Part shown: positions 16,967 through 25,569 of the stretch, piece by piece
Layout of the letters: each line of letters opens with the position of its first letter
Position numbering within the stretch: position 1 is the first letter of the stretch
Assembly: GCA_014860625.1 (NCBI GenBank)
Contig: JACZJJ010000017.1
Span: forward strand, 1 to 46,740
DNA: 46,740 nt
Direction: 5' to 3'
Source of the DNA: Bacteroidales bacterium
Lineage (GTDB): Bacteria > Bacteroidota > Bacteroidia > Bacteroidales > FEN-979
Notes under the pieces: model-generated
What the model was told of the DNA's origin: nothing
What the model saw: only the letters and a program-made list of their open reading frames with translations
Databases searched by the model: none
Translations under genes and position numbers: made by a program

Positions 16967-18916
16967 CTATTTTGTAATAATTCTCCCCAGCTCTTTGTTG
17001 ATCTGAATATTGCTGGCTTTCAAATCCCTCAGTTCAGCGAGAAGAATCCCCACCTCTTTCTGGTCGGTGATCTCCCGCATTTCTCTCTGCTTGGCTGTAA
17101 TCATCTTATCCAGCTTTTTCGCTTTAAACGAAAGCATGGCCGAGAGGACCAGTTCCTTGATATGTTTTGGTTCCTCTTCCACGATGATGCTGTTCTTCTC
17201 CCAGTTTTCACTGAGTTCATACTGCGAGACCATCATATCGATTGTGGCATGTGCAATTTCCGGATCCGCATGGAGCTTGAAATAGGTATTATCAGGAACC
17301 TCGTCGCGGTCGCGGGCCTCCACGAACTCGTTAAAAATCTTACGGTACAGGTTGTTTTCGAATTCGAGTTCGTCCCTTAGAATATCCACCACAATGAAGT
17401 TGGCAACCAGCATAGAAAACTCAATCTCCTTGCCGCTTTCATCCAGCCGCAACAGGGCAATCTCCTCCCGACCGTAAAGAAGCAGCTGCCGGATCAGTTC
17501 CCGTTCCTGGTATTCATCAGAGATCAGGTCTATCTCTTCCTGTGATGGCGCAGCGGTCTCTTCCACCCATCCGACATCTTCGGGCTGTTCAATTCCAGGG
17601 ATATTTTTTTTGATTTTGTTCCGAAGGATCTTCCTTACCTCGTTCATCAGTACCTGTTCGGGAACATTCATCAGAGCCGAACACTCTTTGATGTATAGTG
17701 TTCGGCTGATTCCATCGGGAATCAGGCCAATGGTGTTTACAATCTCTTTAACCAGACCCGCTTTTTTGATGGGATCTCCTTTTGTCTCATCAAGCAATAG
17801 CCTGGTTTTGAAGAGGATAAAATTATCCGCCTTATTGGTGATGAACTCTTCGACCTCGGTAGGGTGGTGGTTTCTGGCAAAGGAATCGGGATCTTCCCCT
17901 TCTGCGAAAAGGACAATCTTCACATCCATTCCCTCTTCCACAATCATGTCGATTCCGCGAAATGATGCTTTGATCCCGGCAGGATCTCTATCATAGAGAA
18001 TGGTGACCTGTTTGGTATACCGCAGGATCATCCTGATTTGCTCGTGGGTGAGCGAGGTCCCGGAAGAGGCTACCACATTTTCGATTCCCGCCTGATGCAG
18101 CGAGATCACATCGGTGTATCCCTCCACCAGGTAGCAGTTGTTTTTCAGGGCAATGGCATTGCGGGCAAAGTAGATTCCGTAAAGGGATTTGCTTTTGTTA
18201 TAAACCTCTGATTCGGGTGAGTTAACATATTTCGGACGGTTTTTCTCAGAGGTCAGAATCCTTCCCCCGAAACCAATCACCTTTCCGGAAACACCGTGGA
18301 TCGGAAAGATCACCCTGGAATGAAACCGGTCGTATGCCCGCTCGTCTTTCTGAAGCGTCATCCCGCTTTTCACCAGCACTTCCAGTTTATACCCCTGCTC
18401 CCTGGCATGTTTGGTAAATGCATCCCACGTGGAAGGAGAGTAACCCAGCTTAAACTTCCGGATGATGTCATCACGGATTCCCCGCTCTTTCAGGTAGCTA
18501 AGCCCAATCGCTTTCCCCTCTTCGGTATCGTGCAGGGTTGTTTCAAAAAAATCCAGGGCAAACTGATTCAGGTTAAAAAGGGCTTCCCGTTCGCTCATCT
18601 GCTCTTGCATCTCAGCCGTCTGAACCTCCTCTTCGATCTCTATCTGGTACTTGCCGGCCAGGTATCGAAGCGCTTCCGGATAGCTGAAATGCTCGTGTTC
18701 CATCACGAAATTGACACCGTTACCGGCTTTTCCGCAACCAAAACATTTGTAAATACCTTTTACCGGGGATACGGTGAAGGAGGGAGTTTTTTCATTGTGG
18801 AAAGGACACAATCCAATCATGTTCACTCCCCGTCGGCGGAGGCTGACAAAGTCACCCACTACCTCTTCAATTCTAAGGGTAGAGATAATGGTATCGATGG
18901 TGTCTCTGGAGATCAT
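16967..18916 (-). CDS. dnaG: DNA primase
   Basis: This 649-residue protein has the CHC2 zinc ribbon with ligands C37, H40, C58 and C61 (CPFH to CFGC). The primase RNA-polymerase domain follows with a Toprim fold, EGYTDVISLHQAG (about 265) and LYDRDPAGIKA (about 310). The C-terminal helicase-interaction region is long and charged. DnaG makes RNA primers at the replication fork. It lies 60 bases downstream of the PHP gene and may belong to a U32-PHP-dnaG transcript, rather than the rpsU-dnaG-rpoD arrangement of Proteobacteria. Confidence 0.97.
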   Translation of the reverse strand: MISRDTIDTIISTLRIEEVVGDFVSLRRRGVNMIGLCPFHNEKTPSFTVSPVKGIYKCFGCGKAGNGVNFVMEHEHFSYPEALRYLAGKYQIEIEEEVQTAEMQEQMSEREALFNLNQFALDFFETTLHDTEEGKAIGLSYLKERGIRDDIIRKFKLGYSPSTWDAFTKHAREQGYKLEVLVKSGMTLQKDERAYDRFHSRVIFPIHGVSGKVIGFGGRILTSEKNRPKYVNSPESEVYNKSKSLYGIYFARNAIALKNNCYLVEGYTDVISLHQAGIENVVASSGTSLTHEQIRMILRYTKQVTILYDRDPAGIKASFRGIDMIVEEGMDVKIVLFAEGEDPDSFARNHHPTEVEEFITNKADNFILFKTRLLLDETKGDPIKKAGLVKEIVNTIGLIPDGISRTLYIKECSALMNVPEQVLMNEVRKILRNKIKKNIPGIEQPEDVGWVEETAAPSQEEIDLISDEYQERELIRQLLLYGREEIALLRLDESGKEIEFSMLVANFIVVDILRDELEFENNLYRKIFNEFVEARDRDEVPDNTYFKLHADPEIAHATIDMMVSQYELSENWEKNSIIVEEEPKHIKELVLSAMLSFKAKKLDKMITAKQREMREITDQKEVGILLAELRDLKASNIQINKELGRIITK

Positions 18917-18976
18917 GAAGGTGAAAATTGCCTGAAGCGAAAATACGAAAAATCGGTAAGCCTTGCTATCAGAATT

Positions 18977-19891
18977 CTATAACGAAATCTCCCTCCATCC
19001 GGTTCTGTCAAGCAGCCAGTGTGATTTGACTCCGCTTTCCTTCAGAACCGATTTGGCTTCCTCGAAACCGAGAGAGAGCTCTTCGGGTTGATGTGCATCC
19101 GAAGAAATCGTGACGGGAATCTTCATCGTGCCTATTTCCTTCAGCAGAGCGGCACCCGGAAACAGTGAATCGGACCGCTTTTTATAGAGGCCCCGTGTAT
19201 TGACCTCTACGACAGCACCCTGTTGCCGTATCAACTCCAGTGTTTCAACAGCCAGATGATGATACCAGGACTCCTCTTCACGGAAGTAGCGGTCGTGATT
19301 ATGCATTTTGATCTTGTCGAAGTGGCCGATGATGTCAGGTTTTTCCTGCATCACCATCTCCTGAAGCTGTTTCCAGTAAGCGGTCACCGCTTTTCGGATA
19401 TCTCCACCGAACACATCACGAAGCCCTTTGTCGTAGGTTTTTGTCTGTGGTCCGTCGATGAACCAGAGCAAATCGGGACGATCGTTTTGCACCAGGTGTA
19501 CCGAGCCGATCATGTAGTCGAAAGGATATTCCTCCCGAAGCTGGCTGAGAGGCACGGTCAGGCCGGGGATGTAGTCGTATTCGAGGCCGAGAAGAATCTG
19601 GATCACTGGATGACTGGATGACTGGATGACTGGATGATTGGATGCCGGATGCCGGATGCCGGATGCCTGCAAACTGCCAACTGCAGACTGCTGACTCGCC
19701 AATTTTTGAATCGCCTCCACGTAGTCCCTTAATCCCCCTTCGGGGATAGCAAAGGTGTTGGGGAAGGGAACCGGTGAGTGGTCAGAGAAGCCAAGGACCG
19801 AAAAACCAAGCCTTTCAGCTTCTTCGATATAGGCTTCCGGAGAGGAGGTGCCGTCACTGAACTCTGTGTGGGTATGGAGATTTCCGAGCAT
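18977..19891 (-). CDS. PHP-domain histidinol-phosphatase-like protein with a repeat insertion
   Basis: The PHP metal-binding motifs are all present: LHTHTEFSDG (N-terminus), GFSDHSP, LEYDYIPG, GSVHL, IGHFDKIK, VEVNTRG and SSDAHQPEE. This fits the HisJ/HisK-type histidinol-phosphate phosphatase family, though other PHP phosphoesterases share the pattern. Its 304 residues include a foreign segment of about 33 residues (about 67-99), rich in Ser, His, Pro and Gln. It is encoded by a 97-bp array of tandem 8-mers and 7-mers (19598-19694) and sits in a loop just before the GLEYDY strand. The frame stays open through it. It lies between the U32 gene and dnaG on the same strand. Confidence 0.88.
   Translation of the reverse strand: MLGNLHTHTEFSDGTSSPEAYIEEAERLGFSVLGFSDHSPVPFPNTFAIPEGGLRDYVEAIQKLASQQSAVGSLQASGIRHPASNHPVIQSSSHPVIQILLGLEYDYIPGLTVPLSQLREEYPFDYMIGSVHLVQNDRPDLLWFIDGPQTKTYDKGLRDVFGGDIRKAVTAYWKQLQEMVMQEKPDIIGHFDKIKMHNHDRYFREEESWYHHLAVETLELIRQQGAVVEVNTRGLYKKRSDSLFPGAALLKEIGTMKIPVTISSDAHQPEELSLGFEEAKSVLKESGVKSHWLLDRTGWREISL
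19598..19694. repeat. Octamer-heptamer array R2 inside the PHP coding sequence
   Basis: In order on the plus strand there are CTGGATCA once, CTGGATGA four times and TTGGATGC once (octamers, 19598-19645). Then come CGGATGC three times (19646-19666) and CTGCAAA, CTGCCAA, CTGCAGA, CTGCTGA (19667-19694), all heptamers. The complement of the last block contains TTGGCAG, the same unit as in the arrays at 23016 and 39671. This is the only array in the window that lies within a coding sequence rather than at a gene end. Confidence 0.9.
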
Positions 19892-19930
19892 TGAATTTTA
19901 TAGATGAGGATAGTTGCTTTACCTTGGTGG

Positions 19931-21166
19931 TTAACTTTTATCAATGATTTTGTAAATTTTATCGGCGCGGCGAAGGAATTCCGGAACCGGGATGGAACAG
20001 ACCTCACCTTTCTTAGCCTTTTTTACAGGATCAAGATCGACCCTGATCTCCGATATAGTCATTTCGATCACTCCGGTTGTAGGCCCCTGGATGTAAATCC
20101 GATCGCCGGATGCCAGATATCCGGATTCGACCTTGATTTCCGCTACATTCAGGTTGGTGAAGTAGTTGGTTACTTTTCCGATATAGACTTTCGACTGCGT
20201 GGCAACTGAGCCATGCTGTTCGGCCCAATCGCCCATGGTTTGCCCCAGGTAATAACCATCCCAGAAACCGCGGTTATAAACAGATTTCAACCGGTTCAGC
20301 CAGCCTTCTACCAGTTCCTGTGAGTAACTGCCGTCTGAAATAGCGTCAACCGCTTCACGGTAACATTCGATCACCGTTTTCACATATTCAGGACTTCTGC
20401 CACGCCCTTCGATCTTTAAAATCGAAACGCCTGCTTTCACAATCTGATCCAAAAACCCGATGGTGCAGAGGTCTTTGGGCGACATGATGTATTCGTTGTC
20501 AACCACCAGCTCCACCTCGCCATCGAAATCGGTCACCCGGTATGGTCGCCGGCATAACTGGTAGCAGGCTCCCCGGTTGGCGGAGGAGTTGTACTGATCG
20601 AGACTCAGGTAACATTTACCCGAAACTGCCATACAGAGGGCTCCGTGGGCAAAAAGTTCGAGCCTGACAAGCTCGCCGGAAGGACCGGTTATTTTCTGTC
20701 GCCTGATCGCACGAACGATGGAAGCCACCTGATCGACATTAAGCTCCCTGGCGGTAACCATCACGTCGGCAAACTGCGACCAGTACTTCACAGCCTCCAG
20801 GTTGGTAATGTTGGTTTGCGTGGACATGTGTACCGGCATTCCAACAGATCGGGCATACTGAATGACGGCCTGATCGGAAGCGATGATCGCATCGATGCCA
20901 TTTTTAAGGGCTGAATTCACAATCCGCTTCATCTCTTTCACCTCGGAATCGTAGATCACCGTATTCACCGTAAGATAGGTTCTGACCTGATGTTTTCGGC
21001 AGATCCGGGTTATTTTAACCAGGTCGCGAAGGGTGAAGTTGATCGATGAACGAGCCCGCATGTTCAACACCCCGACACCAAAATAGACCGAATCGGCACC
21101 TGCCTGAATAGCAGCTGTGAGAGATTCCCATGTTCCAACAGGGGCGGTGATTTCGGGGTTTGACAT
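19931..21166 (-). CDS. Peptidase U32-family RNA-modification protein (TrhP/RlhA-like)
   Basis: This 411-residue protein begins with the U32 signature APVGTWESLTAAIQAGADSVYFG. It contains the family cysteine cluster HGALCMAVSGKCYLS (about 170) and NRGACYQLCRRPY, which in TrhP and RlhA supports tRNA or rRNA hydroxylation with prephenate. A C-terminal beta-barrel (about 320-400) with the GDRIYIQGPTTG motif is present. Despite the family name, a protease role is unlikely. The length and barrel are closest to TrhP (tRNA U34 hydroxylation), but RlhA or other paralogues cannot be excluded. It probably leads a transcript with the PHP gene 39 bases downstream. Confidence 0.87.
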   Translation of the reverse strand: MSNPEITAPVGTWESLTAAIQAGADSVYFGVGVLNMRARSSINFTLRDLVKITRICRKHQVRTYLTVNTVIYDSEVKEMKRIVNSALKNGIDAIIASDQAVIQYARSVGMPVHMSTQTNITNLEAVKYWSQFADVMVTARELNVDQVASIVRAIRRQKITGPSGELVRLELFAHGALCMAVSGKCYLSLDQYNSSANRGACYQLCRRPYRVTDFDGEVELVVDNEYIMSPKDLCTIGFLDQIVKAGVSILKIEGRGRSPEYVKTVIECYREAVDAISDGSYSQELVEGWLNRLKSVYNRGFWDGYYLGQTMGDWAEQHGSVATQSKVYIGKVTNYFTNLNVAEIKVESGYLASGDRIYIQGPTTGVIEMTISEIRVDLDPVKKAKKGEVCSIPVPEFLRRADKIYKIIDKS

Positions 21167-21176
21167 AAATTCGTTG

Positions 21177-21184
21177 CAAAAGTA
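21177..21184 (-). promoter_or_regulatory. -7 element of the U32 gene
   Basis: TACTTTTG on the minus strand lies 10 bases before the U32 ATG. A TTG lies 16 bases further upstream (21203-21201), slightly closer than the usual 19-21 bases. Confidence 0.45.
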
Positions 21185-21239
21185 CGGAAATTGATTGCTT
21201 CAAATGGGTTTAGACATCATCAATCATACGTGGAATAAA

Positions 21240-21247
21240 TATATTTG
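21240..21247 (+). promoter_or_regulatory. -7 element of the aldehyde dehydrogenase gene
   Basis: TATATTTG on the plus strand lies 28 bases before the ATG at 21276. The -33 TTG is not evident at the right spacing. Confidence 0.4.
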
Positions 21248-21275
21248 TTATATTTAACAGTTCAAAAACTACCAG

Positions 21276-22709
21276 ATGGAAGAGCAACAAAAACAACAAA
21301 TTGAAGATATCCTGGAGAGAGCCACCTTCGCAGCAGCAATCTTTAACCAGTACGATCAGCAGCAGGTAGACCGGATTGTCAAAGCTGTTTACAAAGCAGG
21401 ATTGAACAATCGGATAAAGCTTGCCAGGATGGCAGCCGAAGAGACCAAAATGGGCAACTGGCAAGATAAGGTGAAGAAAAATGTTGTGGCAACCCAGTAT
21501 GTTTATGAAAACCTGAAGAACCAGAAGACCGTAGGGATCATTTCAGAGGATGTGCAAACAGGCATCATTGAAATTGCGCAACCGATTGGGCCGATACTGG
21601 CTGTCATCCCCGTAACCAATCCCACCTCTACGATCATGTTCAAGATCCTGATTGCGCTAAAATCACGTAACCCTATCATCATTAGTCCGCACAGAAGGGC
21701 ATCGAAGTGCTCCATTGAAGCGGCCCGGATTTGCTATGAAGCGGCTATGAGTGCCGATGCACCCGAGGATTGCATTCAGTGGTCGACTCACAAGTCGCGC
21801 GAAGAGACACAACATCTGATGCAGCACCCTAAGCTGGCGTTGATCCTGGCAACAGGAGGCACCGGACTGGTTCACGAAGCATACAGTTCGGGCACGCCGG
21901 CACTGGGAGTAGGTGCAGGGAACGTTCCGGTGTATATAGAGAAATCAGCCGACATCCCTTTTGCAGTTGGGCAACTGATACATTCCAAGACATTTGACAA
22001 CGGAACCATTTGTGCCAGTGAGCAGGCATTAGTGGTTGAGAAGGAGATAGCAAGTAAGGTAAAGGAAGAGATGAAACGGCAGGGTGCCTATTTCCTGAAT
22101 CCGGAAGAGACAAAGGCAGTAGAGAAGGTTGCCTGGTTTGCCGGAAGCAAATCGATGAGTCCGGAAGTTGTCGGGCAATCGGTTGAAAAAATTGCCTCCA
22201 TGGCAGGGATCAGCGTTCCGGAGAACACAAGAATCCTGGTAGCCCCCCTGGAGAAGATAGGAGATGATGAGCCCCTCTCTTCGGAGATATTAGCTCCTAT
22301 TCTTGCCTTTTACGAAGCGGATGATTTTGATGATGCCATCCGGAAATGCATTGACCTCAACTACCACGGAGGAATCGGACATACTGCGTCTATTTTCTCC
22401 TACGATGAAGAGAAAATCCGCAAGTTCGCTATTATGATGAATGCAGGAAGAGTTGTGGTCAACATGCCTTCATCACAGGGAGCCGTGGGGTTTATGTATA
22501 ATACCCTTGAGCCCTCGCTGACATTGGGTTGTGGTACCTATGGGAAAAATATTACAACCGACAACGTTTCGGCCCGCCATTTGCTTAACATTCAGCGTAT
22601 TACACGACGACGAATGAATGAACGGATGGTCAATATGGGATTTGACCTCTACTTTGACGAGTCGGTTGATGCCGACACACTTGAAACAGAATTCAACAAG
22701 AACTATTAA
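21276..22709 (+). CDS. Acylating acetaldehyde dehydrogenase (EutE/AdhE N-terminal type)
   Basis: This 477-residue enzyme belongs to the CoA-acylating aldehyde dehydrogenase branch. Visible blocks are the cofactor region AVIPVTNPTSTIMFK (about 110), LATGGTGLVHEAYSSGTPALGVGAG (about 190) and the catalytic cysteine in NGTICASEQ (about 248). It would interconvert acetyl-CoA and acetaldehyde with NADH, or act on another short aldehyde. It is the stand-alone form without the iron alcohol dehydrogenase half of AdhE. No microcompartment shell gene is in the window, and the N-terminus does not look like an encapsulation peptide. It is followed by a STAS gene 13 bases downstream. Confidence 0.88.
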   Translation: MEEQQKQQIEDILERATFAAAIFNQYDQQQVDRIVKAVYKAGLNNRIKLARMAAEETKMGNWQDKVKKNVVATQYVYENLKNQKTVGIISEDVQTGIIEIAQPIGPILAVIPVTNPTSTIMFKILIALKSRNPIIISPHRRASKCSIEAARICYEAAMSADAPEDCIQWSTHKSREETQHLMQHPKLALILATGGTGLVHEAYSSGTPALGVGAGNVPVYIEKSADIPFAVGQLIHSKTFDNGTICASEQALVVEKEIASKVKEEMKRQGAYFLNPEETKAVEKVAWFAGSKSMSPEVVGQSVEKIASMAGISVPENTRILVAPLEKIGDDEPLSSEILAPILAFYEADDFDDAIRKCIDLNYHGGIGHTASIFSYDEEKIRKFAIMMNAGRVVVNMPSSQGAVGFMYNTLEPSLTLGCGTYGKNITTDNVSARHLLNIQRITRRRMNERMVNMGFDLYFDESVDADTLETEFNKNY

Positions 22710-22722
22710 TCCAAACGACGAT

Positions 22723-23013
22723 ATGAATCTTTCCATTAAATCATCTGAAGAGGTTATAATCTTTTCTTTATCTGGACGGCTCGACACCATCGCCTCTCTC
22801 GAACTTGAGCCTGAAATTGACAAAGGCACTGATGCTGGAAAGCAGATGGAGTTTGATTTTTCGGATGTCAACTATATCTCCTCCACTTTTTTACGTATTT
22901 GTCTTAAGAAATACAAAGAGTTGGGAGAAGGGAATTTCTGGATTAAATCCCCGAAGCCGGATATCAAGAAGGTGTTTAAAATTGCCGGACTGGAGAAGTT
23001 GGTAAAGGGCTAA
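22723..23013 (+). CDS. STAS-domain anti-sigma factor antagonist-like protein
   Basis: This 96-residue protein is a single STAS domain. The pattern FSLSGRLDTIAS and the phosphorylatable-serine strand-helix DFSDVNYISSTFLRICL (about 46-62) match SpoIIAA/RsbV. These proteins bind an anti-sigma kinase and are controlled by serine phosphorylation. No matching RsbW kinase or PP2C phosphatase is in the window. The ATG at 22723 is preferred to a frame open from 22618, which overlaps the dehydrogenase. A heptamer array begins two bases after its stop. Confidence 0.85.
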   Translation: MNLSIKSSEEVIIFSLSGRLDTIASLELEPEIDKGTDAGKQMEFDFSDVNYISSTFLRICLKKYKELGEGNFWIKSPKPDIKKVFKIAGLEKLVKG

Positions 23014-23015
23014 TG

Positions 23016-23036
23016 GGCAGTTGGCAGTCTACGGTC
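23016..23036. repeat. Heptamer array R3 after the STAS gene
   Basis: Three consecutive heptamers, GGCAGTT, GGCAGTC and TACGGTC, start two bases after the STAS stop codon. The first two also form the core of the array at 39671 in another rotation. Confidence 0.6.
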
Positions 23037-23047
23037 CACTATTTCGC

Positions 23048-23764
23048 TTATTTTAAAAAATTGTTGTCAATATAGTTCTGAAATGCATCTTTAAATTGAT
23101 CGCTTACCGGGATATAAATGTTATTATCAAATAGAATTCTGTTGCGCTCAATGGTTGTAATCTTCCTAAGGTTAACTATAAAAGAACGATGCACTTGCAT
23201 GAACTTGTCCATAGGTAAGTGCTCCATAACCTTTTTTATTCCCATAATCGCCATGATAGGTTTTTGACCTTCAAGATGAATACGGATATAATCCCGCATT
23301 CCTTCAATGTATTTAATAGTATCAAAATCAATCCGTACAATCTTATAATCGGATTTTATAAATAAAAACTGGTCATTTGTTTGAATAGATGCAGCCTCTT
23401 CTTTGTTTGTGAAATACCTCTCTTTTGTTTTATTTACCGATTTTAAAAATTCAGAATACGCTATTGGTTTAACAATGTAATCGGCAGCATCAATCTGAAA
23501 CCCTTCGACAGCAAATTCGCGATAAGCCGTTATGAAAATAACCTTTGCAGGATTGGTCAATGATTTTAGAAAATCAAGCCCGGAGAGGTCAGGCATATTA
23601 ATATCAACAAACATTAAATCAACTTGATTTTCCTGAAGGTAATCCAAAGCCTTTATCGCACTGGTAAAACTCTTTTCCAACTTAAGAAACGGGGTTTTAT
23701 CGATGTAGTCTATTAATTGTTTCAGAGCCAGAGGTTCGTCATCGATGGCAATGCATGTTATCAT
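23048..23764 (-). CDS. LytTR-family response regulator
   Basis: This 238-residue protein has a receiver domain (DDEP at 8-11, phosphoacceptor D54 in FVDINMPD, lysine in YIVKPI) and a LytTR DNA-binding domain (about 135-235) with KYIEGMRDYIRIHLEG, MEHLP and QVHRSFIVNLRKI. LytTR proteins bind direct repeats and usually control surface or secreted functions. It overlaps the upstream histidine kinase gene by four bases, so the two form an operon. Their position at the end of the CotH-VTC gene string suggests they could regulate it; this is inference from order only. Confidence 0.93.
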   Translation of the reverse strand: MITCIAIDDEPLALKQLIDYIDKTPFLKLEKSFTSAIKALDYLQENQVDLMFVDINMPDLSGLDFLKSLTNPAKVIFITAYREFAVEGFQIDAADYIVKPIAYSEFLKSVNKTKERYFTNKEEAASIQTNDQFLFIKSDYKIVRIDFDTIKYIEGMRDYIRIHLEGQKPIMAIMGIKKVMEHLPMDKFMQVHRSFIVNLRKITTIERNRILFDNNIYIPVSDQFKDAFQNYIDNNFLK

Positions 23765-24858
23765 AAAGGTATGGTTAATTTTACAGTAAAAATTTTCTCT
23801 GGTAACTGATCGATTGACAATTCGTAGCTACTCCCATAAATCAAATTCAGCCTGTTGCGGGCATTGAGGTTTCCTATGCCCGAATTATTGCTTTTCACTT
23901 TTTCAACGTGGGTTGAGTTTTTGATTTCAAAATTCATTTTATCTTCTGAAAAACGAAAAGAAATATGTACGAATGAATAATCTTCGTAACTGATTCCATG
24001 TTTAAAAGCATTCTCGATAAATGATATGGTTAACAGGGGTGGGATTGAAACAGAAGGTAATTCTTCCGGAATATCCAGGTCAATATTAACATCTTCTGTG
24101 AACCTGATCCGCATAAGCTCAACAAAATTTTTTATAAAAGCCATTTCCTTTTGCACTGATATTTTTTCTGATTGCGATTCATAGAGCATATATCCCATTA
24201 GTTGAGATAACTTAATAATAGCTTCTTTTGCTTCTTGAGAATTTAAGTCGACCAAGGCATGGATATTATTAAGGGTATTCATAAAGAAATGCGGACTGAT
24301 CTGCTGCCTCAGAAAGGAGAGCTCCGACTGAAGGTACATTTTCTGTTGCTTTTCATTGTTTTGATCATCTTCCTGTTGTTTAAAAACAAATTTAATCGCC
24401 GTATTGAATCCTACCACTAAAAATGAAATCAGCATTTGCTCAACCAATTGTCTCCAAATTTGTGGATTCCCTAAACCATAGCCATAAGGTGCAGGCCGAT
24501 CAGGCCATGGCGGAAGAACAGCATTCGGATGATTTCCGAAAGGTGGTGGTTGAGGAGGAGGAGGTGCATTCGGTGATAAATAATCCAGGAAGGGCTTTAA
24601 ATACTCGAAAAGAAGAGCAATCCCGACAATTGACATGGAAATAAATGCTAGGTATAGAAGGGTTTTCCTTCGAAATAATAACCTTGGAACTAATAAACTG
24701 TTGTTTACAAAAAATACAAGCAGAAATGGCAGCACACGAAACCATTCTATGACCAGCCTTGACCAGGAAAAGTTGTCATTTCCACGTAATATAAACACTG
24801 GTATCAAGCCAACAATAAGCCAGATTAACAGATAGAGAAAATTTTCGCTCCTTTTCAT
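23761..24858 (-). CDS. LytS/YehU-type sensor histidine kinase
   Basis: This 365-residue protein has about four N-terminal membrane helices within residues 1-155. A proline-rich loop (PPPPQPPPFG, about 100-135) lies between helices three and four. A His_kinase (PF06580-type) domain follows with the phosphoacceptor in FLRQQISPHFFMNTLNNIHA and an ATPase domain with SFIENAFKHG. It has no periplasmic sensor domain, so it may sense within the membrane or through the Pro-rich loop. I start it at ATG 24858 (MKRSENFL) rather than the upstream TTG. Confidence 0.92.
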   Translation of the reverse strand: MKRSENFLYLLIWLIVGLIPVFILRGNDNFSWSRLVIEWFRVLPFLLVFFVNNSLLVPRLLFRRKTLLYLAFISMSIVGIALLFEYLKPFLDYLSPNAPPPPQPPPFGNHPNAVLPPWPDRPAPYGYGLGNPQIWRQLVEQMLISFLVVGFNTAIKFVFKQQEDDQNNEKQQKMYLQSELSFLRQQISPHFFMNTLNNIHALVDLNSQEAKEAIIKLSQLMGYMLYESQSEKISVQKEMAFIKNFVELMRIRFTEDVNIDLDIPEELPSVSIPPLLTISFIENAFKHGISYEDYSFVHISFRFSEDKMNFEIKNSTHVEKVKSNNSGIGNLNARNRLNLIYGSSYELSIDQLPEKIFTVKLTIPL

Positions 24859-24864
24859 TCCTGA

Positions 24865-24872
24865 CAAAGTTA
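24865..24872 (-). promoter_or_regulatory. -7 element of the kinase-regulator pair
   Basis: TAACTTTG on the minus strand lies six bases before the kinase ATG, implying a leaderless or nearly leaderless message. Only 33 bases separate the kinase start from the DUF2490 stop, so read-through from the upstream genes is also possible. Confidence 0.4.
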
Positions 24873-24891
24873 TTTATTTTTAGAGGTATGG

Positions 24892-25569
24892 TTAAAAGAT
24901 CAGATAATAACTCACTACTACAACATAATCCGTTTCAGGGTTTACAGCGTTGTATTCGCGGCTGAAAAGGTAGTGCAGGTCGATCATATGCCTCCTGTTG
25001 AATGTATATTCGATTCCTGCACAAAGCCTGAGCTGGTCGAATGATTGCACGGCTGCTTCACCCATGCGAAAAAATGCTTCCGCATAAACATACGGTTCAA
25101 ATTTTTTCTGAAGATCATATTTTACCGTTAGCTTTGTTCGTATGTGGCTTTTTGGAATCGTAGACTTTTCAGATGAAAACGGCTCCGCATATCGTGACTG
25201 GTAACGCAACCGCAAGGTAAGACCAACCGGTTTGAACTTCTCCCTGTAAAATCCTTCAGCGTACCAGCTGTGATATTTTTTGTAGGTGTCATCCAGCCTT
25301 CGTTTGAGTACAAACCGATAAGATGCACCAGCTTTGAACTTCTTCCAGAAACGATAGCTGATGCCAATATCGCTGTAGAGGGTACCGACTTCGGTAATGT
25401 TTTCATCCATCTTGATCTCTTCGGTAAATAGTACCGACAACGCTGGGGTCAGCTTTTTCTCCAGGTCTACGCTCATCCAAAGCTGGGCGTCATTCACCTG
25501 CGAACGGAGGCCGTTCCCCACCAGTATCAGAATAAATAAAAGAAGTAACCCTGGTCTTTTATTTATCAT
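24892..25569 (-). CDS. DUF2490-type outer-membrane beta-barrel protein
   Basis: This 225-residue protein has a signal peptide (about 1-23) followed by alternating aromatic and hydrophobic strands: ISYRFWKKF, ASYRFVLKRR, LRLRYQSRY and LTVKYDL. It ends in an aromatic C-terminal strand (VVVVSYYLIF), the pattern of an outer-membrane barrel of about 8-10 strands. This matches DUF2490, which has no known function. Its start overlaps the DUF4956 gene by 11 bases, so it belongs to the CotH-VTC gene string. An outer-membrane pore or anchor for the module would fit. Confidence 0.78.
   Translation of the reverse strand: MINKRPGLLLLFILILVGNGLRSQVNDAQLWMSVDLEKKLTPALSVLFTEEIKMDENITEVGTLYSDIGISYRFWKKFKAGASYRFVLKRRLDDTYKKYHSWYAEGFYREKFKPVGLTLRLRYQSRYAEPFSSEKSTIPKSHIRTKLTVKYDLQKKFEPYVYAEAFFRMGEAAVQSFDQLRLCAGIEYTFNRRHMIDLHYLFSREYNAVNPETDYVVVVSYYLIF

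Noticed and set aside
18296-18982. Plus-strand 228-residue frame
   Set aside because: It lies antisense to dnaG, which has complete family motifs; the peptide has no recognisable features.
19598-19694. Repeat array as a CRISPR
   Set aside because: Units are 7-8 bases without spacers, lie in a coding frame, and no cas gene is present.
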